64,000 nt of DNA from Boesenbergia rotunda (GCA_024364735.1 JAGFNQ010000957.1:62001-126000), one strand, 5' to 3'; shown: positions 35,420-47,009, counted from the first letter of the stretch. Numbers and translations are program-made. Notes: generated by a model from the letters alone, not told the origin.

Positions 35420-36499
35420 TGATCCTGTCAATGAGCGAGAATCGGTCTTCAGTCGGATGACTCAGTCTAACCAAGACGACCCGGTCTGTTGTATCTTGGG
35501 GGATCGGACCCGGGCTAAGCACGATCAAACCGGGGCTCCCAAAGTGGTGGTGTGATTGCAAAAGGGCAGCGACCTCTTCTCTGAAGCTCAAGTGGGGTTT
35601 ATATAGGGGAAGAAAGGAGCTTCCTGCGTGTGAACTGTCACGTCTCATTAAGGATCGGTCAGGGATTAGGCTAAGTAATTGGCCATCTCAGCAGCGGGGT
35701 GAGGCTGACACAGCCACCTGACAACTCTGCAAATCTGTCCCTTTCAACCTTAATTAAGGTTCGGTGACTATGTTAGGCAATGATTGTATCAGTGGTCTTT
35801 TCCCCTTAATGAAGAGTTCTGACAGATCTTGGCGGCGAACGTGACTCGAGTGCTCAGCCTCGGGCGCTCGGCCTTGAGAGCTCGGCCACGAGTGCTTGGC
35901 CTCGAGTACTCGGCCTCGAGTACCCGACCTCGAGAGCTTGGCCTCGAGTGCTCGGCCTCGAGAGCTCGGCCACGAGTGGTCGGCCTCGAGAGCTCGCCAT
36001 GAGTGTCGGCCTCGGTACCCGGCCTCGAGAGCTCGGCCTCGAATACCCGGCCTCGAGAGCTCGGCCTCGAATACCCGGCCTCGAGAGCTCGGCCTCGAGT
36101 ACCCGGCCTCGAGAGCTCGGCCTCGAGTACCCGGCCTCGAGAGCTCGACCTCGAATACCCGGCCTCGAGAGCTCGGCCTCGAGTACCCGGCCTCGAGAGC
36201 TCGGCCTCAAGTACCCGGCCTCGAGAGCTCGGCCACGAGTACCCGGCCTCGAGAGCTCGGCCTCGAGTACCCGGCCTCGAGTACCCGGCCTCGGGAGCTC
36301 GGCCTCGAGAGCTCGGCCTCGAGAGCTCGGCCTCGAGCGCTCGGCCACGAGTTTCGGACCTCGGGAGGATGACCCTGGGCGAGTTTGACTTCGACCTGAG
36401 ATTCCACCTGCCCCGACCTCTGCTCTCCATGAACCGGGTCGAACCGGGTAAACCCCGACCGGGCTCCTAATCCTGATAAAAAACCGCTCGCCCGGATCA
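35420..36499 (-). repeat. 3' LTR of the Grande-like element, with CTCGAG minisatellite
   Basis: It spans tgatcctgtcaatgagcg to cgctcgcccggatca. About half of it (35850-36355) is a minisatellite of 28-bp units built of 14-bp halves (gagctcggcctcga and gtacccggcctcga), full of the palindromes CTCGAG and GAGCTC. The partner LTR (45699-46645) is 133 bp shorter, mainly because its array is shorter. The array is open in several frames on both strands because it contains no stop codons; this is not evidence of coding. Confidence 0.93.
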
Positions 36500-36513
36500 C
36501 AAGCCTCCCCTTC
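36500..36513 (-). other. Polypurine tract of the Grande-like element
   Basis: On the minus strand gaaggggaggcttg directly precedes the 3' LTR (tgatccgggcg). A very similar tract flanks the Tat LTR at 11077. Confidence 0.8.
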
Positions 36514-36836
36514 AAGTCTAGTCGAAGGAGGCGTCAAGTCCGACTAACTAGGCTCCCGGCCCGGTCGGCCTGATTTCCTTTCCGTCTTCCCACGCATTTT
36601 TCGCATTCCGAGTTAGTCTTCCGCACACTCGAACCCTCGTCAAGTCATTCATTAATGTCTGACCACGTGTCGGCTACTGAATGGGTGCCTCTGTTATCGA
36701 GGCGTCATTGGCGCGGCTTTGTGTGGCGTCCGTGAGAAGCTTCGAGGCGTGGGGAATCGCATGGATCGGACGGTGGAGATCGGAGCCCGCCATTTTCTTC
36801 CTCTTCATCCGACGGTCATCTTTACTTGGCCTGCAG

Positions 36837-36844
36837 TATAAATA
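36837..36844 (+). promoter_or_regulatory. TATA box for the antisense ORF
   Basis: tataaata lies about 200 nt upstream of the ATG at 37039, on the strand opposite to gag-pol. The leader after it is C/T-rich. A donor-like attag|gtactc near 36986-36990 could mark a leader intron, but this is uncertain. This suggests that the antisense ORF is transcribed from its own promoter and not from the LTR. Confidence 0.6.
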
Positions 36845-37038
36845 GGCTTAGCCCTTCATTTCACTCCATTTCACTTTGACCTCTGCTTCTCCTTTTGCTT
36901 CTGTCCGACCTCCGCCACCCGACTTCCTCGAGTTTCGACGAACAGTGCTTTCGACGATCAGCGTTTTACCCTGAGCCCTAACATTAGGTACTCTTCTCCC
37001 TTCCTACATTTCTTCTGTTACTTCCCGAGTCCGACTAC

Positions 37039-39401
37039 ATGGCCGGCTCATCCTTCGCACCCGGGCCGTGGTATACCACCACCCGCTCGACCTTGAGTCT
37101 GGGTTCCTTAGAAACCCTTCGTATAGATTATCGCATTCCGGAAGATCACCCTTTTGTTCTCCTCTCTCGGGATGACCGACCCGATCGAGCCCCGGTAAAC
37201 TATTTTACCATCTTTAAGGATCACCTTCTAGCCGGCCTGCGATTCCCTTTGCATCCCTTTATTGTGGAGATCTGTCGGTATTTCCAAGTGTCCCTTTCCC
37301 AATTAGCTCCGAACTCAATACGGATCCTGTGCGGAACGGTGATCATCTTTGAGTCCTTCCGAGTTCCCCTTACCCCTAGGGTCTTCCATCTCTTCTTCTA
37401 CCTTAAGATGCAAGAGCCCGGCTGTTTCTTTTTTCAAGCAAGGGTTAATACAGCCTTCCTAGATAAGGTTCCTTCTTCGAACAAGGGATGGAAATCCCAC
37501 TTTTTTTACATAAGCACCACCCCACCTGCGTCCTGGCCTACTAACTGGCTAGAGGAGTTACCCGACCACCCTGCTGCTCCCCGAAAGTATCGAGCCGACC
37601 CTGGCTTTCGATCAGCCATTTCTAAGATCGGAGGACGTCGTTTTCATGCCGGCAAATTGCTGACCGAGGCCGTGCTTTATATCTGCCGGCTGAGTCAAAT
37701 CCCAGCGGAGCTGCCAGGCACCTACGGTAAATATCCTTTTTTCCTCAGGGTCTTTTAATGCTAACTAAAGCTATTTCCGAACTGCAGCCCAGGCTCTGAT
37801 GGACGCCCTCATGGATGATGAGTTGGCCTTGCAAGAAGAAGCCTTGAATGCTCGGGCGGCCGAGCTATTGGCAAGTAGGAATGTGCCTCCTGTACGCATA
37901 GCACCAGCTCCCGAGCGACCGGACGTGACGGGGAGTGACTCGGAGCTCGACGTGTTGGCCCAGAGCATTGAGGCGGACCTCCCAGAGGTCCACGCGGAGG
38001 CCGAAGTGCCGACTGTTGCCGCGGATCCATCCTCTTCCCGGGTGTCTAAAAAGAAAAAACGTCCTCGGGAGGCTGCTTCTCCCAGCGCTTCCGTTGCTCG
38101 GGCTCAGCTCGGCGGAGCGCCCGATCTACCACCTCCTCTGCCCGGTCGAGTTAGGATTCGGCTCTCAACTTCCTGCTCGGCCTCTCCTCATCCGGGGACT
38201 TCCGCTCCGTCCTCAGGCACTCCCCGGCCAGACGTCTCTCTACCTAGCCCGGGCTTACCCCGGTCAGGTGACCTGGCTTCCAGCTCGGGTCCTCCCCACC
38301 CGGCGGCCGTCGTTGATCCTGTCAGTGAGGAAGCCGCTGATGCCCTTCTATCCATGCATGACCTCCCCCAAGCTCCGGTAGAGGTGCTGCTTCCTTCTGA
38401 GACCGTCTTGCTTCGGAGGGTCGAACCTCAGCCAGTTAACCTGCATGGTCACCTGTTTGCGGCTTGGGACCAAGGCTTGGAGTTAACCGAAGGACGAAGT
38501 CCTTTCAGCCTGACCGACAACTTTGCCATGGACATGGTCAAGGTATACCTTTTCCTACCCTTCGCCCCCTTCGTTCCCTCCTCACATTGCTTGTTCCTGT
38601 GCAGCTGTGGGTCAGGGGTCAGGCAGTCACTAAGGCCTTGGTCACGAATGTTAGGGAACTTCGGGCGGCTGAATACAAGATACAGTACTTAGAGCACCAA
38701 CTGGCTCAGTGCGCCCTCCCCCTGGTGACGAGGGTCAGACCCGACTCCGAAATGAGATAACTTCCCTCCGAATGCAATTGGCGGAGGGTGATATCTGGTT
38801 GGAGCGAGCTCACGAGGTACTGGCGGCCTCAGCCCATGAGATGGATCAGCTCGGCACTCGGCTGGAGGCTGCCGAGGTTTCGAAGAAAACCGCCCTTACT
38901 CTCGAAGCCAGGGCCCGCTCGGACTCGGACAGGAAAACCAATGAGGTCCTAGACTTGCAACGGCAGCTGCGGGAGGCATCCACCACTCATAAGTAGACTC
39001 TCCTGGCTCTGAAGAACAAGGAAACAGAGCTCACCGCCCAGAAAGAAGCTTTCCAAGCTCTGGAAGCCTGGCTAGTGAACACCGAGAAAGGACTGGCGGC
39101 TAAGGACGCCCAACTTAAAGACCAAGAGGCCAGGACTGCTCAACTGGAGAAGGAACTGGCCGACTATAAGTCTGGAGAGTCAGCTCGGATCGAGCAATCT
39201 CGTTTGGCCTATATCCAATCGCAGCCCTTCCTTCAGCAAGTGACTAAGCGAACCGTGGGTATGATTATGTACGGGGTGAAGGGCGCAATACAGCAGCTCA
39301 CGGAAGCCGGCCACCTCCCTGCCGACCTGCCCCCCAACGTGGTGAAGCCCACTCTGATCAAGGCCACGATCCCCCCAGATGCCTTTCCCAAATTTACTTA
39401 G
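37039..39401 (+). pseudogene. Spliced antisense ORF of the Grande-like element (gypsy-type transposon domain plus coiled coil)
   Basis: Exon 1 (37039-37726) encodes about 229 residues with a globular pattern (VNYFTIFKDHLLAGLRFPLHPF, SQLAPNSIRILCGTVI) that I associate with the Pfam family named putative gypsy type transposon. Intron 1 (37727-37787) has GT..AG borders and restores frame. Exon 2 (37788-38542) is acidic, then has a basic patch (SKKKKRPREAASP), then is Pro/Ser-rich. Intron 2 (38543-38604) is also GT..AG and in phase. Exon 3 is a coiled coil (EAAEVSKKTALTLEARARSDSD...) with a one-base frameshift near 38740 and a TAG at 38994-38996. It ends at 39401. The domain order equals that of the fragment at 33842-35241. 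A nuclear role is suggested by the basic patch, but the function is unknown. Confidence 0.75.
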
Positions 39402-40005
39402 TTCGCCTTTCAATCCTTCTACCCGAGTTATCACTCGGCTTGCTTTTATTTGGACTTCAAGCTTTCTCCTTCACAATTTTGTAATGATGTCTGACTACTC
39501 GACTCGGCCTTCAAGGCCTAATTTTGTAAGGGACCCGGACCTCATTTTACTCAGTTGTTTATAATGCCTGAAATTTCTTCAAAACCTTATTTATCCGGTG
39601 CACCCGACCTATTCCTACGAGGTTGATGCCATAAGTTATGCAGCGAAGTTTCGCCAAGCGTAGACTGCTCGGGATATTTGACTTATTAATGTAGGATGAA
39701 TCACTTCAGGTCAGGCAAGAAATTTCCGCTAAGTGTCGTTTGCTCAGAACACTTGAGTCATAAACGGCCTTATTCGACCGGTCTTCGGCCTCAGCTATGT
39801 TGCTTGGTCGGGCCGACCTCTTAGCATTTCCCCTTACTCCCTCTCGGCTGGCCTCTGTGGCTAGGCCGAGAGACCTGGTGTGCTCTTATTCGATCGCCTG
39901 AGGTTTGCCAGGTTAACTAAATACTTGCTCTGTCTGTATGAACGTGGGCAGCCATACCCAGGTGATAAATGTTACGTAAATGTGCTGATGCGTAATTCCT
40001 TCGAG
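39402..40005. other. 3' UTR spacer of the Grande-like element
   Basis: Non-coding sequence between the convergent antisense ORF and the 145-bp repeats. It contains scattered gctcgg/ccgacc words but no regular repeat or gene. Confidence 0.55.
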
Positions 40006-40440
40006 CAAGAGTCTGGACACCGTCCGACTCACCCTGGTCGAACGTGGAATGCCACATCCAACCGGGCCCGACTGAACGTGGAACGCCACGCCCGGTCGGC
40101 GCCGAGTCCGGTGGGTGCGTGGGAATAAACCCACTTATAACTTGCCTTAGCAAGAGTCTGGACACCGTCCGACTTACCCTGACCGAACGTGGATCGCCAC
40201 GCCCGACCGGGCCCGACCGAACGTGGAATGCCACGCCCGATCGGCGCCAAGTCCGGTGGGTGCGTGGGAATAGACCCACTTATAACTTGCCTTAGCAAGA
40301 GTCTGGACACCGTCCGACTTACCCTGACCGAACGTGGATCGCCACGCCCGACCGGGCCCGACCGAACGTGGAATGCCACGCCCGATCGGCGCCGAGTCCG
40401 GTGGGTGCGTGGGAATAGACCCACTTATAACTTGCAGGAT
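40006..40440. repeat. 145-bp tandem repeat, three copies
   Basis: Units start at 40006, 40151 and 40296 (caagagtctggacaccgtcc) and end with cccacttataacttgc. The second and third are nearly identical; the first has more changes. Each contains internal sub-repeats of cgaacgtggaatgccacgcc. The array lies in the 3' UTR of the Grande-like element, the same slot in which the other Tat element holds its unrelated 67-bp array. Confidence 0.95.
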
Positions 40441-40506
40441 CGTTCTTTAGCTGCCTTCAAGCTCTTCTGTCATATTTTTCTAATACAAGTACAAGGGTTA
40501 ATCCAC

Positions 40507-43468
40507 TCAACTCTCCTCACAGTACATTCTTAAGTGTGTTGCACTCCAGGGCCTCCCGAGCTGCTTTCCTTGAGCGTCTTGCAAATAGTAAGCTCCGGAT
40601 CCCAATACCTTAGTCACCAGAAAAGGGCCACTCCATTGAGGCTCTAGCTTGCCCACTTCGCCAACTGGCTTGATTCTTTTCCACACCTTGTCCCCTACTT
40701 GGAAACTTCGGGGTATGACTTTCTGGTTGTAGTGGCGTTGCATCCTCTGTCGGTAAGCAGCCATGCGAACTGAAGCCTTAGCCCGGACCTCCTCAACCAA
40801 ATCTAACTCTGCTCGCCTTTTCTCTGCGTTGTCTTCCCCATACAGACGTCTTCTGTCAGATTCACAGCCGACCTCCATGGGGACCACAGCTTCGCTACCA
40901 TATACTAACTGGAAGGGAGTGCATCCCGACCCCTCCTTGGGGGTGGTCCGGAGAGCCCATAGGACACCGGGCAGCTCCATCCACCCAAGACCCCCCGACC
41001 TGGTCCAGCTTGGCTCTGAGCCCTTTCAAAATTTCTCTATTAGCTACCTCCGCCTGACCATTGCTTTGGGGATATGCCACTGAAGTGAAAGCTTGCTTGA
41101 TCCCGAACTCCTTGCACCACTCTCGGATCACCCAACCTTGAAACTGCCGACCGTTGTCTGACACCAGCTTGTGAGGTATGCCATATCTGCAGAGAATGTT
41201 TTGCCAAAGGAACTTCTTCACCGCTCGTTCGGTAATCCGGGCCAAGGCCTCTGCCTCAATCCATTTGGAGAAGTAGTCCACTGCCACTAGCAAGAATTTC
41301 TTCTGACCTGCCGCCCTAGGAAATGGTCCCACTATATCCATGCCCCACTGGTCAAAGGGACAGGATACAGTGGAAGCTCTCAGCATCTCGACAGGTTGGT
41401 GCGATAGATTATGGTGCTTTTGACAAGAAAGGCAGGAAAGGGCCAATTTCTCTGCATCTTTCTGAAGGGTTGGCCAAAAGTAGCCGGCCAGCAGGACCTT
41501 TCAAGCCATGGACCGACCTCCTGAATGGTTTCCGCAACATCCCAAATGCACTTCTCTGAGCACATAGTCCGCATCCTCTTTTCCGAGACATCTGAGTAGT
41601 GGTTGGGAAAAAGCCCGCTTGTATAAGGCATCCCCTATCAGAGTGAACCGGACCGCCCTTATCTTCAGTATCCGGGCCTGACTGGGACTGTCCGGAAGAG
41701 TTCCTTCTTTCAGGTAGGCGATGAAGGGAGCCCTCCAGTCTCCCTCTATCTCCATTTCCGCTTCCCTTTCAACCTGAGCCACCAGCATGGCTTGAGGTGA
41801 AGGCTTGGGGAAGACCCACGGACGGACAGAGCTGGACAACCTAGCTAACTCATCCGCCTTGGCATTGTCCCCTCGGGGGATCTGCGTAATCTGAACTTCT
41901 TGAAATTCTGTCTGTAGTTGTCGGTATGCCTCTACATAAGCCTGTAGCTTCTCATCATTCACTTCAAACCGCCCGGCTAGCTGTTGAGTCACTAATTGAG
42001 AATCAGAATGTAGGATGACCCGGACGACCCCGACCTGTTTGGCCGCTTGCAGACCTGCCAAGAGGGCTTCGTATTCCGCTTGGTTATTGGTAGCCTGGTA
42101 TTCTAGGCGCACGACCAGATGGATGGGATCTCCTTTAGGGGACATCAACAAGACCCCTACACCACTCCCTGCCCGAGTAGCCGACCCATCCACATATATC
42201 TTCCAGACCTCCTCCTCTTCCTCTGTATGAAGTTCACTGAGGAAATCAGCCAACGCCTGGGCCTTAATGGCAGTCCTGGGTTGATACTGAATATCGTATT
42301 CACTCAGCTTAGTGGTCCACTTGACCATCTGACCTGAGATCTCTGGGTTGATCAGTACCTTCCCGAGTGTGCTGTTGGTCAACACCCGAATAGGATAAGC
42401 CAAAAAGTACGGTCGCAATCGCCTAGCCATCAACACAAGTACATAGGGTAACTTCTCAAGTGTAGTGTATCTACACTCGGTTTCTTTAAGCAGATGCCCA
42501 AAGAAGTAGATCGGTTGTTGCTCGGCCTCCTTCTGGGTTACAAGCACTACGCTCACCGCTCTTTCCGTAGCAGATAAATAAACGTACAAAGGTTCTCCTT
42601 CGTCCGGTTTGGCTAGCACTGGCAGACTGACCAAGTAAGTCTTCAATTCTTCAAAAGCTCGGTCGCACTCGGCATCCCACTGGAACTTGGAGGCCTTATG
42701 CAGGATCTTGAAGAACGGCAGACTTCTGTCAGCCGACCGGGAGATGAATCGGGATAAGGCCGTGATCCTCCCGGTCAGGCGCTGAACTTCCCTTAGGTTC
42801 TTGGGCGGTGGCATGTCCAGCAGAACTTTCACTTTACCCGGATTGGCTTCTATTCCCCGCTCGGTCAAGATGTAGCCCAAGAATCTCCCACTTTTGGCTC
42901 CGAACAAACATTTTGCAGGATTGAGTTTGAGGCCATACCTTCGAAGGGTGCAGCAGGTTTCCCGCACGTCTGCTATGAGATCGGCAGCTCGGGAGGACTT
43001 GATGAGAATGTCGTCTACGTATACTTCCATGTTTCTCCCGAGCTGCTCCTTAAAAACTTTATTCATCAACCTTTGATAAGTGGCCCCAGCATTCTTGAAT
43101 CCGAAGGGCATAACAGTGTAGCAATAAGTACCCTCCGCCGTGACAAAACTGACCTTCTCTTGGTCATCCTGAGACAAGGGTACTTGGTGGTATCCCTGAT
43201 AGGCGTCCAACATACAGATGAGCTCACTCCCCGCGGTAGAGTCCACCATCTGGTCTATCCGAGGGAGAGGATAGCAGTCCTTGGGACAGGCCTTGTTGAG
43301 ATCCCTGAAATCAATACAGACCCTCCACTTACCACCCGGCTTGGAGACCAACACCACGTTGGCTAGCCAGGCCGGGAATTGCACCTCTCGTATGTGTCCA
43401 GCTGTTAACAACCTCTCCACCTCAGCTTGAATAATCTTGTTTTGCTTGGGGCTGAAGTCTCTTTTTCT
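40507..43468 (-). pseudogene. Grande-like pol: reverse transcriptase, RNase H, integrase
   Basis: RT starts near 43420 with a conserved gypsy pattern: PGGKWRVCIDFRDLNKACPKD, then the catalytic YVDDILIKS, then KCLFGAKSGRFLGYILTERG. RNase H has YVDGSATRAGSGVG, NNQAEYEALLAGL and HSDSQLVTQQL. Integrase has a zinc finger (GNHSGG, CLSCQKHH), the catalytic residues in DQWGMDIVGPFP, VSDNGRQFQG and NGQAEVANREI, and a C-terminal domain with RSFQVGDKVWKRIKPVG. Breaks are an in-frame TGA ending at 41501 and a one-base frameshift near 40985 in the C-terminal integrase. Gag/protease lie upstream in the same frame, separated by a TAA at 43469. The stretch 43420-41501 is a 639-codon open frame. Confidence 0.95.
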
Positions 43469-45652
43469 TTACTTCACATGTCGGGCTTCCGGGTAGACAT
43501 GCAACTTGTGCTCTATGACCTCGGGCCTGACCCCTTTCAGATCTAGCTGAGACCAGGCGAATACATCTTGATTCTGAGCCAGGCATTCTATCAGTTGTTG
43601 CCGAAGGTCGGATGGCAGCCCCGGAGCTATTCTCACTTTGGTCTCTTCTCGGTTAGGCACTAGCTGGATCTCCTCTTTTTCTTCTACCAGCTCAGCCCAG
43701 GGGGAAGGCTGAGAGGACTTCACCATGTTACAGCTGGCCGGTGGAGCTCGGAAGGTCTTATTTACCTCCACCCGAACATTGTCAACGTAACATCGACGAG
43801 CTACCTTTTGATCCCCTCTGGCCTCCCCGACTTGATCGCCTACTGGAAACTTGACCTTCAAGTAGAAAGTAGACACCACTGCTCGGAACTCGTTCATTGC
43901 CGGTCGGTCCAGGATGGCGTTATAGGCTGAGGGGGCATCCACCACCAGGAAGGTAGACCACCGAGTCCTTCTCAAAGGTTCCTCACCGAGTGAGATGACC
44001 AATTTGATTTGGCCCAGCGGCTGGACTTCATTTCTCGTGAACCCAAACAGAGGTGTGGCCACGGGCTGGAGCTCAGCAGTTTCAATCTGCAATTGTTCAA
44101 AAGCTTTCAAGTACAAGATGTTTACCGAACTTCCCGTGTCCACAATGGTTCTATGAATCTGGTAATTAGCTATGATTGCGGTGATGACCAGGGCGTCATC
44201 ATGAGGTACTTCTATTCCTTGTAAATCTGAAAGGCCGAAACTGATCTGCGGTCCCTGAGCTTGGGCAGAGCTGCAACCCACTTGGTAGATATCGAGTCGC
44301 CTAACTTGCGACTTCCGAGCTCGGTTGGAATCTCCATAGGTGGGGCCACCGGAAATCACGTGAATGGCTCCGTGTACTGCATTCTTCTGGTTGGCCTGTT
44401 CCTCATTAGCATTGCCGCTCCCCGGAGCGGTGGGGGTCGGGAACAGTTGTCTGGCTGTGGGGGTGGTCGATCGAGCTTTGACCTTTGACTGGTTCTGTGC
44501 TGTTCTCCCTCGACCTCGGCTGCCTCCCTGTTGGGCTCCTCTCGGACTGCCCCGTCCAGCACGACCCCGACCTCTTCCGGCCTGCCAGCAGTCCTGAAGG
44601 TCGTGGGTGTGGCTGTTGTGAAAAGAGCAGTAGGGCTGCCACCTGGAAGGGAGGCAACCCTGAGCCACTTGCTGAACTATTCCCCTTTTGGTTCCTTGTC
44701 GGTGTCCCATAGCTCTGGGACTTCTGAGAGGTCCTCCGGGAGGCGCACTCCTCTGATGATGCTGGGGGACCTCGGGCACCGGTCTGACCTTCGGTCGCCT
44801 GGCGGCTTGTGCCTCTTCTACATCTACCTATTTGCTGGCTTTGCCTAGGAGACTTTCGAAGTCCTTCGGAGGTTTTCGGATCAAGGATCTGAAGAACTCG
44901 CCCTCCTGTAAGCCCTGTGCGAAAGCACTGACTAGCACCTCAGACGTGGTAGTGGGTACATCCAATACGACTTGATTAAACCTTTTGATGTATGCTTTGA
45001 GGGGCTCTTTGGAGCCCTGCTTCAGGGTAAAAAGATTGAGGCTGGTTTTGTGGTGTCTCTTGCTGCTCGCGAAATGCTAGAGGAACAATCTTTTAAAGTC
45101 AGAAAATTCTCTTACAGATCCCTCCGGCAGTCTGTCGAACCATCGTTGGGCTGGTCCGGACAGAGTGGTCAGGAAGGCTCGACACTTTACTCCGTCGGAA
45201 TATTGATGCAACATTGAAGCGTTCTCGAACTTCATTAAATGCTCTTCGGGATCCGTAGCTCCCCCGTATTCAGTGATGGACGGGGGTCTGAAATGCTTAG
45301 GTAAGGGTTCTTGCAAGACCTGGCTGGAAAAGGAAAACCCTGTGCGCTCTGCCGAGGTCGGCACAAGGGGGGCCTTCCCTTTGCTAGCTCTGGTACGGCT
45401 GGATGTAGCTTCATGAGGGTTTGATTGTCCTGCTCCCTCAGCCGGGCCAAACAGCGCCCGGTGGAAATGAGGACTGTCCTCCTGTCGAACCCCTCCCCCA
45501 GTGCTCACGCGAGCGGTGTGCTCGGCTGGGCCCACCCGCGTGGGTTGGGCAGCTGCTTGCTGGGCCTCTGCCAATTTCCTGGCCTTAGCTTCTATCAGCA
45601 GCTCCAAGTCTTCTTGTGAGAGAGTAACGGTCACCCGATTGGAGTCACTCAT
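43469..45652 (-). pseudogene. Grande-like gag and protease
   Basis: Gag begins at the ATG at 45652 (MSDSNRVTVTLSQEDLELL), 25 bases downstream of the PBS, and carries the retrotransposon gag pattern FENASMLHQYSDGVKCRAF and SGPAQRWFDRLP. An in-frame TAG lies at 45077-45079 and a second at about 44828. After 44779 the frame is open for 436 codons and includes a CxFHNxHxHxxxxC-like knuckle (CSFHNSHTHDLQDC), a basic Arg/Gly stretch, and the aspartic protease motif IVDTGSSVNILY. Both stops are in the gag-pol frame, so one mutated polyprotein is the simplest reading. The end is the TAA at 43469. Confidence 0.9.
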
Positions 45653-45676
45653 CCTCGGCTCTCGATCAGGCGAGAT

Positions 45677-45694
45677 TTCCCACAGACGGCGCCA
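45677..45694 (-). other. Primer-binding site of the Grande-like element
   Basis: On the minus strand tggcgccgtctgtgggaa follows the 5' LTR end by four bases. This form is common in Tat-type plant gypsy elements. I have not assigned the tRNA. Confidence 0.8.
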
Positions 45695-45698
45695 AATT

Positions 45699-46645
45699 TG
45701 ATCCTGTCGATGAGCGAGAACCGGTCTTCAGTCGGATGACTCGGTCTGACCAAGACGACCCGGTCTGTTGTATCTCGGGGGATCGGACCCGGGCTAAGCA
45801 CGATCAAACCGGGGCTCCCAAAGTGGTGATGTGATTGCAAAAGGGCAGCCTAGCTCCCTTCTCTCAAGCTCAAGTGGAGTTTATATAGGGGGAAGAAAGG
45901 AGCTTCCGGCGTGCGAACTGTCACGTCTCATTCAGGATCGGTCAGGGATTAGGCTAAGTAATTGGCCATCTCAGCATCGGGGTGAGACTGACACAGCCAC
46001 CTGACAACTCTGCAAATCTGTCCCTTTCAACCTTAATTAAGATTCGGTGACTATGTTAGGCAATGATTGTATCAGTGGTCTTTTCCCCTTAATGAAGAGT
46101 TCTGACAGATCTTGGCGGCGAACGTGACTCGAGTGCTCAGCCTCGGGCGCTCGGCTTCGAGAGCTCGGCCTCGAGAGCTCGGCCTCGAGAGCTCGGCCTC
46201 GAGTGCTCGGCCTCGAGTGCTTGGCCTCGAGAGCTCGGCCATGAGTACTCGGCCTCGAGTACCCGGCCTCGAGTACCCGGCCTCGAGAGCTCGGCCTCGA
46301 ATACCCGGCCTCGAGAGCTCGGCCTCGAGTACCCGTCTTCGAGAGCTCGGCCTCGAATACCCGGCCTCGAGAGCTCGGCCTCGAGTATCCGGCCTCGAGA
46401 GCTCGGCCACGAGTACCCGACCTCGAGAGCTCGGCCTCGAGTACCCGGCCTCGAGTACCCAGCCTCGAGAGCTCGGCCTCGAGCGCTCGGCCACGAGTTT
46501 CGGACCTCGGGAGGATAACCTTGGGCGAGTTTGACTTCGACCTGAGATTCCACCTGCCCCGGCCTCTGCTCTCCCTGAACCGGGTCGAACCGGGTAAATC
46601 CCGACCGGGCTCCTAATCCTGATAAAAAACCGCTCGCCCGGATCA
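45699..46645 (-). repeat. 5' LTR of the Grande-like element
   Basis: The 947-bp partner of 35420-36499, beginning TGATCCGGGCGAGCGG on the minus strand. The unique parts are very similar. The CTCGAG minisatellite (about 46125-46490) has fewer units than the other LTR. Confidence 0.93.
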
Positions 46646-46795
46646 AGTGTTAATATTAAAATGAATATGAAAGAATGAAAATATTAATATAATATATATG
46701 TGGCATGTACATCTTACCATTATAGATTTACATGTCACATACATATTATATTAACATTTTCATTTACTTACATTCATTTTTAACATTAATACTCA
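46646..46795. mobile_element. Fold-back (MITE-like) element
   Basis: Arms of about 65 bp form an imperfect inverted repeat: agtgttaatattaaaatgaa on the left, and on the right a sequence whose reverse complement is agtattaatgttaaaaatga. The loop lies near 46710-46720. It begins exactly at the LTR border. Parts of the arm recur at about 46855-46880 (ttttaacacaaacactcatt), so a larger element up to about 46990 is possible. Confidence 0.6.
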
Positions 46796-47009
46796 TTATC
46801 TATGGGGTCATATATCATATACATATCATATTAATATATTTATTCTCTGATATTTATTTTAACACAAACACTCATTATTTGTGGGTTTCATCATCCACTA
46901 ATTCACATAGGGTGGTTTTTGAACCACATGCATGGGGTACGGGGTGGACGTGGCCCACCCTCACACCTCTGAAATCCATATTATATTATTATTTTTTTAT
47001 AGAGCTAGG
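46796..47009. other. Intergenic DNA
   Basis: Contains a partial repeat of the preceding fold-back arm and a GC-richer block (ggggtacggggtggacgtgg). No gene is seen. Confidence 0.5.

Larger units (their letters stand above)
35420..46645 (-). mobile_element. Grande-like Tat Ty3/gypsy retrotransposon, nearly complete
   Basis: On the minus strand the order is 5' LTR (46645-45699), PBS, gag, protease, RT, RNase H, integrase, a 3' UTR with a 145-bp tandem repeat, an ORF on the opposite strand, PPT and 3' LTR (36499-35420). The RT-RH-IN order makes it Ty3/gypsy. The antisense ORF and long 3' UTR are typical of the Grande branch of Tat. All coding parts carry stops or frameshifts, so this copy is dead, although its domains are clear. 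Flanks atgtc (left) and agtgt (right) do not match, so no TSD is seen. Confidence 0.93.

Noticed and set aside
35789..36537. Overlapping long open frames of 100-230 codons on both strands
   Set aside because: They are a by-product of the stop-free CTCGAG minisatellite in the LTR. The peptides are simple repeats of RPRELGLEYPAS-type words in every frame.
40006..40440. 145-bp repeats as a possible CRISPR array or coding repeat
   Set aside because: Only three direct copies without spacers; frames across them are not conserved.
46072..46646. The same kind of open frames on both strands in the second LTR
   Set aside because: Same minisatellite; no coding evidence.
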